DNA of 35,666 nt from Candidatus Woesebacteria bacterium (GTDB lineage Bacteria > Patescibacteriota > Microgenomatia > UBA8517): the NCBI GenBank assembly GCA_020061305.1, contig JAGUYM010000007.1, forward strand, positions 1-35,666. Direction: 5' to 3'. This document shows positions 18,585 through 25,485 of this stretch, piece by piece; the first letter of the stretch is position 1, and each line of letters starts with the position of its first letter. The notes under the pieces are model-generated. The model was given only the letters and a program-made list of their open reading frames with translations, was not told the DNA's origin and did not search any database. Both the position numbers and the translations under genes were made by a program.

Positions 18585-19865
18585 ATGGCGTTGATAAAAA
18601 AAGTTTGGGCCAGAGAAATTTTAGACAGCCGAGGTATTCCTACAGTTGAGTCCTACTGTTTATTGGATGACGGTAGGTTTGCAACTGCCTCCGTGCCTGC
18701 GGGCACATCAACTGGTAGTCATGAAGCATTGGAACTGAGGGACAAAGATCAAACAAGATATTTTGGTGAAGGAGTATTAAAGGCCGTCGATAATATAAAT
18801 AATATAATAGGTCCTGTAATTGCAGGAATGGACCCTCTTAAACAGTCGCAAATTGATCAGAAGATTATCGAAACCGATGGTACCGAAAATAAGACAAGAT
18901 TGGGAGCAAACGCTACGCTTGCGGTATCTGTAGCTGTTTGTAAAGTAGCTGCAGTTTCTCAAGGCAAAGCTCATTATACCTGGATAAATGAACTTGGGGT
19001 AGAAATAGGGATGGCTAAGGGAGTAAAGATACCAACACCTTTGATGAATATGATAAATGGTGGTCTTCATGGTGCTGGCAATCTGGATTTCCAAGAGTTT
19101 TGGATGATTCCTGCTAGCTTTAAAAAATTTTCAGAGGGACTTCAAATGGGGGCAGAAGTATATCATTCCATTGGTCAAAATTTATCAAGAAGAGGAGCGA
19201 TTCATTCTGTGGGTCAAGAGGGAGGATATGCCCCAAATTTGTTTACCAACGCTGACGCATTTGAAGTTTTTGTCGAATCAGTTAAGCAAACAAATTATTC
19301 ACTGGGAAGGGATGTTTTTTTGGGTCTCGATATAGCTGCCAACAGTTTCTATAAAAGTGGCGAGTACACTATTAGAGATAGGTCGTCAGTACTATCCGAT
19401 GATCAACTTTTGGACTATTATAAAGATCTGGTCGATAATTACAGGCTTGCAATTTTAGAGGATGCGTTTCAAGAAGATGCTTGGGATTCGTGGAAGAAGC
19501 TTTATAATGAACTTTCTGGTACTGCTATAATTGTAGGAGATGATTTGCTTGTCACAAACCCAAAAAGAGTTCAAAAAGCAATTAGTGAAAAGGCTTGTAA
19601 TTGCGCAGTAATTAAGCCAAATCAAATTGGGACAATAACTGAAACTTTACAGGTTGTTAAAATGGTAAAAGATGCAGGTTGGAAAGTTTTGGCATCTCAT
19701 AGAAGTGGGGAGACTAATGATACATTTATTGCCGATTTTGCGGTTGGAATAGCTGCTGATTACGCAAAATTTGGCGCCCCTGCAAGAGGGGAAAGGGTTT
19801 CGAAATATAATAGGTTGTCAGCTATTGAAATTGAGCTTGATTTCTTCAAAACACAAACAAAATGA
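18585..19865 (+). CDS. eno: Enolase
   Basis: 'AREILDSRGIPTVE', 'ASVPAGTSTGSHEALELRD', 'CAVIKPNQIGTITETL', 'ASHRSGETNDTFIADFAVG'. Confidence 0.97.
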   Translation: MALIKKVWAREILDSRGIPTVESYCLLDDGRFATASVPAGTSTGSHEALELRDKDQTRYFGEGVLKAVDNINNIIGPVIAGMDPLKQSQIDQKIIETDGTENKTRLGANATLAVSVAVCKVAAVSQGKAHYTWINELGVEIGMAKGVKIPTPLMNMINGGLHGAGNLDFQEFWMIPASFKKFSEGLQMGAEVYHSIGQNLSRRGAIHSVGQEGGYAPNLFTNADAFEVFVESVKQTNYSLGRDVFLGLDIAANSFYKSGEYTIRDRSSVLSDDQLLDYYKDLVDNYRLAILEDAFQEDAWDSWKKLYNELSGTAIIVGDDLLVTNPKRVQKAISEKACNCAVIKPNQIGTITETLQVVKMVKDAGWKVLASHRSGETNDTFIADFAVGIAADYAKFGAPARGERVSKYNRLSAIEIELDFFKTQTK

Positions 19866-21502
19866 AATTAAATAAAAGTTCAGATTTTGTGATTTTAGGG
19901 ATCCTTGATGGGTGGGGTATTTCTGCTCCAAGTGCAGGAAATGCTATATCATTAGCAAATCCGATAAATTTTAATAGATTTTGGGCAAGCTATCCCCATA
20001 CACAACTCCAAGCCGCAGGCGCTTCTGTTGGACTTCCTCAAGGAGAAGCTGGAAATACTGAGACTGGACATCTAAATATTGGGGCAGGGAGAATCGTTTA
20101 TCAAGATTTGGTTAGAATAAATATGTCGATAGCCGATGGAACTTTTTTTAATAACCCTGTTTTAAACGGAGCGATTGACCACGCAGAAAAAAATAATTCA
20201 AACCTGCACATTATGGGATTGGTTGGAGCGGGGGGTGTACATAGTAACATTGAGCATTTATTTGCCTTAATTCAACTTTGCGAAAGGAGAAGTTTCAATA
20301 GGGTTTTTTTACATCTTTTTACAGACGGAAGGGATTCTCCGCCAACTGCGGCTAAGATTTATATCGATAAAATAAGGAGTGTTTGCAGAAACGAAGGTGT
20401 TGGAGTAATAGCCTCAATAATGGGTAGGTACTGGGCAATGGATAGGGATCATAGATGGGAAAGAACTGAAAAAGCGTATAACGCTCTAACAAGGGGTGAA
20501 GGAAATCAGTTTAAGACACCTGAGGAAGCTGTTGAGAGCTCCTATGATAACGGCAAAACGGACGAATTTATTGAACCAAGTATTTTTCCTGAATTTAAAG
20601 AAATAAGTCAAAACGATTCTGTAATCTTTTTTAATTTTAGAATTGATCGACCAAGACAGCTTTCTCGAGCCTTTGTCTATGAAAATTTCTCAAAGGTAGA
20701 AAATATTCATTCTTTTGATCCTTACTTAATTAAATATCAAAAATCCCATGTTGAGAAAAAAAATATTAGCACATCTAAAACATTTGAAAGGGGACCAAAA
20801 TTATCAAATTTATATTTTACAACAATGACCTTATATGAAAAGCCGCTTGAAGATGAGGGTTGTAAAGTTGCGTTTTTGCCTGAAACAGTTGATATGCCGT
20901 TAGGTAGAGTTATATCTGAACATGGGTATAAACAATTAAGAGTTTCTGAAAGCGAAAAGGAGAGGTTCGTTACTTTTTATTTTAATGGTCAGCAAGAAAC
21001 TCCAATGGAACAGGAAGAAAGATTGATTGTCCCATCCCCAAAGATAGCCACATACGATTTAAAACCTCAAATGAGTGCGGTTGAATTAACTGATGCACTT
21101 TTAAATAAACTAAATAACTCACCTGATTATAAGCTAGTAGTAGTTAACTATGCCAATCCTGACATGGTTGGGCACACAGGAAATATTGGTGCGGCTGTTC
21201 AAGCCATACAAACAGCTGACGAGTGTATTGCTAGATTAGCAAATTTTGTACTTGCCTATGATGGCAGCTTAATTATCACAGCCGACCATGGAAATGTTGA
21301 AGATATGATTGATTCTCAAACAGGTCAAGTTTCAACAGAACATAGTAGTAATCCTGTGCCGTTTATTATAATAAATAAGGAATTTACGGGTCATGGAGAA
21401 ATGCTTCCTGCCGGAATCTTGGCAGATATAGCCCCAACTTGTCTTAGCCTTTTAGGCATGCAAATACCTACTCAGATGACAGGTAGAAATTTATTGGAAT
21501 AA
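19862..21502 (+). CDS. gpmI: 2,3-bisphosphoglycerate-independent phosphoglycerate mutase
   Basis: 'ILDGWGISAPSAGNAI', 'GEAGNTETGHLNIGAGRIVYQDLVRI', 'HLFTDGRDSPP', 'ITADHGNVEDM'. Confidence 0.97.
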   Translation: MKLNKSSDFVILGILDGWGISAPSAGNAISLANPINFNRFWASYPHTQLQAAGASVGLPQGEAGNTETGHLNIGAGRIVYQDLVRINMSIADGTFFNNPVLNGAIDHAEKNNSNLHIMGLVGAGGVHSNIEHLFALIQLCERRSFNRVFLHLFTDGRDSPPTAAKIYIDKIRSVCRNEGVGVIASIMGRYWAMDRDHRWERTEKAYNALTRGEGNQFKTPEEAVESSYDNGKTDEFIEPSIFPEFKEISQNDSVIFFNFRIDRPRQLSRAFVYENFSKVENIHSFDPYLIKYQKSHVEKKNISTSKTFERGPKLSNLYFTTMTLYEKPLEDEGCKVAFLPETVDMPLGRVISEHGYKQLRVSESEKERFVTFYFNGQQETPMEQEERLIVPSPKIATYDLKPQMSAVELTDALLNKLNNSPDYKLVVVNYANPDMVGHTGNIGAAVQAIQTADECIARLANFVLAYDGSLIITADHGNVEDMIDSQTGQVSTEHSSNPVPFIIINKEFTGHGEMLPAGILADIAPTCLSLLGMQIPTQMTGRNLLE

Positions 21503-21504
21503 AA

Positions 21505-22140
21505 TTAAACCCTTGCGTATTTCCGGATTAAACCAACAACTCTCCCCTGTATTACAACTTCTTTAGCGAAAATTGGTTTCATCATAGAATTCGCAGGTTC
21601 CAACCTGATCCTTGTTGCTTCCTTAAAGTATCTTTTCAGTGTTGCAAAGCCCGATTTCAGAAGTGCAACAACAATATCGCCATTGTTTGCATCTTCAACC
21701 TGTTCACAAATTACAAAATCACCATCATCAATATGGTCCTCAATCATAGATTGCCCCTTAACTTGTAAAACATAAACCCTTTTGCCACCTTTAGTAAAGG
21801 CTGGAGGAATAGAAATTGTTGCATTTGGGTCGGTCATTGGTTCAATCGGAGCGCCAGCTGCGATGTAGCCCAAAATCGGAACAGTTACCCCTTCATTATT
21901 AATACTAATTGGTGTAGTAAGCTCCATTTTTCTAAGCCTACCTGAAGTTCTTTTTAGAAGTCCTTTTTCAACCAAACTTGTAACATGTTCATGGACAGTG
22001 GCCAGACTTCTAACACCGATGGCATTTGCAATGTCGCGAAGAGTTGGGGCAAAACCGGTAGCTTCAATCGATTGCCTAATAAAATCCAATATTTGTGCTT
22101 GCCTTTTATAAATTACCGGTGCAGTTCGACTGGGTGCCAT
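21505..22140 (-). CDS. lexA: LexA repressor
   Basis: N-terminal wHTH 'RQAQILDFIRQSIEATGFAPTLRDIANAIGV'; cleavage site 'YIAAGAPIE'; catalytic Ser 'VKGQSMIEDHI' and Lys 'ATLKRYF'. Confidence 0.96.
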   Translation of the reverse strand: MAPSRTAPVIYKRQAQILDFIRQSIEATGFAPTLRDIANAIGVRSLATVHEHVTSLVEKGLLKRTSGRLRKMELTTPISINNEGVTVPILGYIAAGAPIEPMTDPNATISIPPAFTKGGKRVYVLQVKGQSMIEDHIDDGDFVICEQVEDANNGDIVVALLKSGFATLKRYFKEATRIRLEPANSMMKPIFAKEVVIQGRVVGLIRKYARV

Positions 22141-22149
22141 AATAAAGCC

Positions 22150-22178
22150 ATGTTACGAAGTGTTACCGAATATGTCAA
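22150..22178 (-). promoter_or_regulatory. Putative lexA promoter
   Basis: Minus strand TTGACA (22178-22173), 17 nt, TAACAT (22155-22150), 9 nt before lexA ATG at 22140. Confidence 0.55.
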
Positions 22179-22204
22179 CTATATCTTTGTGATACAATCT
22201 AGCA

Positions 22205-24223
22205 ATGCAGTTTAAAATAAACTCGGTAAATAAGCCAATCTCTGCCCAAGATGAGGCAATTAAAAATATTGTTAATAATTTCAACAACAGCCAAAAATAC
22301 CAAACCCTAGTAGGAGTTACGGGGAGTGGTAAAACGTATGTTACGGCCAAAGTTATAGAGACTTTGCAAAAACCGACTTTGATAATCAGTCACAATAAAA
22401 CCTTAGCTGCACAGCTTTATCAAGAAATGCGTGAATTATTTCCTGATGCGGCCGTTTCCTATTTTGTGTCATATTATGATTATTTCCAACCGGAAAGTTA
22501 TATTCCATCAACAGATACATATATAGAGAAGGACTCTGCAATAAATGAATTGATTGACAAATTAAGACTTTCAACAACAGCCAACTTGTTGACCAGAAAG
22601 GATGTGATTGTGGTTGCTTCAGTGTCTGCAATTTATAACATAGGATCACCTGATGAATATGGAAAATTCGCATTTGAAATGATCGAAGGGATGAAAATTA
22701 CCAGAGAACAAATAATGGATAGAATTATTGATTTACAGTACGAGAGAAGTGAATTTGGATTTAATAGGGGTACATTTAGGATAAGGGGAGATATAATCGA
22801 TGTTTATCCGGCATATGAGGATACGGGAGTTAGAATTGAGGAATCAGGTGGGGTGATAAAATCAATAAAATCAATAAATACAGTAACCGGTGAATTGATT
22901 AATGACTTTAAACATGGGACTGATAACTATGTTCTTTATCCTGCCAAACATTTCATGACAGACCCAACTACTCACGAACACGCCTTTCAGGCTATTCGTA
23001 GAGATTTGGAGATCAGAGTAGAAGAGTTGAAGAAAAAAGATAAACTATTAGAGGTACAGAGATTAAAACAGAGAGTTAATTATGATTTGGAAATGATTAA
23101 AGAGTTGGGCTATGTCAAAGGAATTGAAAATTATTCTAGATATTTTGACGGGAGAAACGAAGGGGATCCTCCCTTTTCCTTAATTGATTATTTCAAAGCA
23201 AGAAACAATGATAATTTTTTGGTTGTGATTGATGAGAGTCATATTACCTTTCCACAAATAAGGGGCATGTATAATGGGGACAGGAGTAGAAAAGAGACTT
23301 TAATAGAATATGGATTTAGGCTCCCATCAGCTCTTGACAATAGACCTCTAAAGTTTGATGAGTTTATGCGTAAAATTCCAAATTTCTTGGCACTTAGTGC
23401 TACACCAAACGAATGGGAACTCGGTATATCTGACTCAAAAACTGAGCTTTTGGTAAGGCCAACAGGCATACCTGACCCTAAAGTTATAATTAAACCGACC
23501 ACTAATCAAGTCAAGGATGTGATTGAAGAAAGTAAGAATGAAATAGAAAATAAAAAGAGAGTTTTAATTACTACGCTTACTAAAAAAACCGCAGAGGATT
23601 TAGCCTCTTATTTGCAAGAGAAAAAATTTAGAGTAGCTTATTTGCATAGTGATGTGGATACTTTAGATAGAACAGATATTTTAGATAATTTGAGAAAAGG
23701 AAATTACGATATACTGGTAGGGATAAATTTACTACGTGAAGGTCTAGATTTACCTGAAGTAGGATTAGTTGCAATCCTTGACGCAGATAAAGAGGGGTTT
23801 TTGAGGTCTGAAACAAGTCTTATTCAAACAATGGGAAGGGCCGCAAGGCATGTTGAAGGGAGGGTTATTATGTATGCAGATAAAATAACTGGTTCAATTG
23901 AAAAAGCGTTAAAAGAGGTTGAAAGGAGAAGGGAATATCAGCTGGAATACAACAAAACATATAGTATAACTCCAAAGTCAATAACTAAGCCGTTTCGTGA
24001 TAAATTAATTGACCAGCCGGGTATGAGTAAAACTGAGTCAGCATTGGGTTATGGTTTAGAAACTTTTGCCAGATTTACTGAGATTGAGCTAGATAGCTTA
24101 ACCCCAATTGACAAAAAGATGTTGATTAAAAACTTACAAAAAGAGATGCAAATTGCCGCTCATGACTTAAACTTCGAACTGGCTATAGAAATAAGGAATA
24201 GAATTAAATTGCTACTGCCTTGA
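22205..24223 (+). CDS. uvrB: Excinuclease ABC subunit B
   Basis: 'GVTGSGKTYVTAKVI', 'YYDYFQPESYIPSTDTYIEKD', 'DESHITFPQIRGMYNGDRSRKETLIEYGFRLPSALDNRPL', C-terminal UVR motif. Confidence 0.98.
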   Translation: MQFKINSVNKPISAQDEAIKNIVNNFNNSQKYQTLVGVTGSGKTYVTAKVIETLQKPTLIISHNKTLAAQLYQEMRELFPDAAVSYFVSYYDYFQPESYIPSTDTYIEKDSAINELIDKLRLSTTANLLTRKDVIVVASVSAIYNIGSPDEYGKFAFEMIEGMKITREQIMDRIIDLQYERSEFGFNRGTFRIRGDIIDVYPAYEDTGVRIEESGGVIKSIKSINTVTGELINDFKHGTDNYVLYPAKHFMTDPTTHEHAFQAIRRDLEIRVEELKKKDKLLEVQRLKQRVNYDLEMIKELGYVKGIENYSRYFDGRNEGDPPFSLIDYFKARNNDNFLVVIDESHITFPQIRGMYNGDRSRKETLIEYGFRLPSALDNRPLKFDEFMRKIPNFLALSATPNEWELGISDSKTELLVRPTGIPDPKVIIKPTTNQVKDVIEESKNEIENKKRVLITTLTKKTAEDLASYLQEKKFRVAYLHSDVDTLDRTDILDNLRKGNYDILVGINLLREGLDLPEVGLVAILDADKEGFLRSETSLIQTMGRAARHVEGRVIMYADKITGSIEKALKEVERRREYQLEYNKTYSITPKSITKPFRDKLIDQPGMSKTESALGYGLETFARFTEIELDSLTPIDKKMLIKNLQKEMQIAAHDLNFELAIEIRNRIKLLLP

Positions 24224-24592
24224 TTTGAATCTTGTTGTTGTATTAGGCTCTAATTCTGCAAGATGATAATCTGATCTTAACTCTGGATCTCCTACTGTCC
24301 CACTATGTAGATAGTATATAAAGAAAAACTCTTGATTAGAACCTTGGACAAGCCACCCTTCCAATTCTTTTTCATCGTTCACCCAATTGGCAAAAAGGAA
24401 GTCGCCACTTCCAGGCATAACAGAAACTTTTACCCCAAACTTGTTTTCTGATAAGAAGCCATTGAGTTCATTTTTATCACCAATTCTACCGTTTCGAGGC
24501 AATATTAATTCATTTGCAACTTCGACCTTTTCAAGTTTCGGGTAAATTTCCCTAGCTGTTAGACTAACTAATACACGCTCTGATTCGATCAT
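24212..24592 (-). CDS. Hypothetical protein (126 aa)
   Basis: Intact ORF, convergent with uvrB and upstream of uppP; family not recognised. Confidence 0.6.
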   Translation of the reverse strand: MIESERVLVSLTAREIYPKLEKVEVANELILPRNGRIGDKNELNGFLSENKFGVKVSVMPGSGDFLFANWVNDEKELEGWLVQGSNQEFFFIYYLHSGTVGDPELRSDYHLAELEPNTTTRFKSRQ

Positions 24593-24602
24593 GGTGAGCC
24601 AA

Positions 24603-25358
24603 TTATAGTACTAAAAATATAAAAATCAAGGTAAGGATGACTCTATACCATCCAAAGATTCTAAAATCATGTTCTTGTACATATTTGATAAGCCATTTGA
24701 CTACAATATAGGCAGTCATGAAACTCCCAACAAAACCGATAGCTAATAGTTTATAATTAATAGTTGACCATTCATAAACCTCGGTTTTGATAAGATCAAG
24801 AGCGGAGGCGGCAAGCATGGTTGGAATCGCCAAGAAAAATGAAAACTCAGTAGCCTCTTTTCTATTTAGTCCAACAATCATTCCACCAAAGATAGTTGCA
24901 AATGCTCTAGACACACCAGGTATCATTGAAAGAACTTGAAATAGACCAATTACAAGATAGTGGATGGTGAACAGTGGACGGTGAACAGGTTTGAAATATT
25001 TTTCAAAAAGAAGCATAATGATACCTCCAATTAATAAACTCCAAATAACCACCGTTGAATTACCAATTAAATACAATTTAATATTTTTGTAGAAAAATAG
25101 GCCAAAGATTGCAGACGGTAAAAAAGCAATTAATATATTTTTCCAAAGTTTAAAATTGCTGATAAGTTTTTTGGAATAGATAACAACTACGGCTAAAATT
25201 GCCCCAAGCTGTATTATTATCTCAAAGGATTTCACAAATTCTGTTTGTATAATCCCCAGTAAACTGGAAGTAAGTATCAAATGACCCGTGGATGATATTG
25301 GTAAAAACTCCGTTACCCCCTCAACAATTGAGAGAATGATTGTTTGTAATAGATTCAT
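24603..25358 (-). CDS. uppP: Undecaprenyl-diphosphatase
   Basis: 'SIVEGVTEFLPISSTGHLIL', 'FVKSFEIIIQLGAILAVVVIY', 'MIPGVSRAFATIFGGMIVGLNRKEATEFSFFLAIPTM'. Confidence 0.95.
   Translation of the reverse strand: MNLLQTIILSIVEGVTEFLPISSTGHLILTSSLLGIIQTEFVKSFEIIIQLGAILAVVVIYSKKLISNFKLWKNILIAFLPSAIFGLFFYKNIKLYLIGNSTVVIWSLLIGGIIMLLFEKYFKPVHRPLFTIHYLVIGLFQVLSMIPGVSRAFATIFGGMIVGLNRKEATEFSFFLAIPTMLAASALDLIKTEVYEWSTINYKLLAIGFVGSFMTAYIVVKWLIKYVQEHDFRIFGWYRVILTLIFIFLVL
24959..24986. repeat. Heptamer array inside uppP
   Basis: agtggat ggtgaac agtggac ggtgaac. Confidence 0.75.
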
Positions 25359-25384
25359 CAGTTAATTTTAACAACAAATCCTTG

Positions 25385-25420
25385 TCATTGCGAGGAAGTC
25401 ATTCGCTACGCTAGCAATGA
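25385..25420. repeat. Short palindromic element of the 'GTCATTGCGAGGA...GCAATGA' type
   Basis: TCATTGC (25385-25391) / GCAATGA (25414-25420), interior GAGGAAGTCATTCGCTACGCTA; related to the element inside uvrA at 27281-27364. Confidence 0.65.
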
Positions 25421-25445
25421 GAGCTTTCTTTTGTGTTATGTATGT

Positions 25446-25451
25446 TATAAT
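25446..25451 (+). promoter_or_regulatory. Putative uvrA extended -10 promoter (TGnTATAAT)
   Basis: TG at 25443-25444, one nt, then TATAAT; 34 nt before the uvrA ATG. Confidence 0.5.
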
Positions 25452-25458
25452 TTCTCAT

Positions 25459-25483
25459 CCGTCGGCAAACCGATGGGATTTTT
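25459..25483 (+). terminator. Terminator-like hairpin plus T run just upstream of the uvrA ATG
   Basis: CCGTCGG-CAAA-CCGATGG (7 bp, one G.T) followed by GATTTTT, ending 2 nt before ATG 25486. Confidence 0.5.
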
Positions 25484-25485
25484 AT

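Noticed and set aside
18690-18710. GTGCC-TGCG-GGCAC hairpin in enolase
   Set aside because: Encodes the conserved 'ASVPAGTSTG' motif; no insertion.
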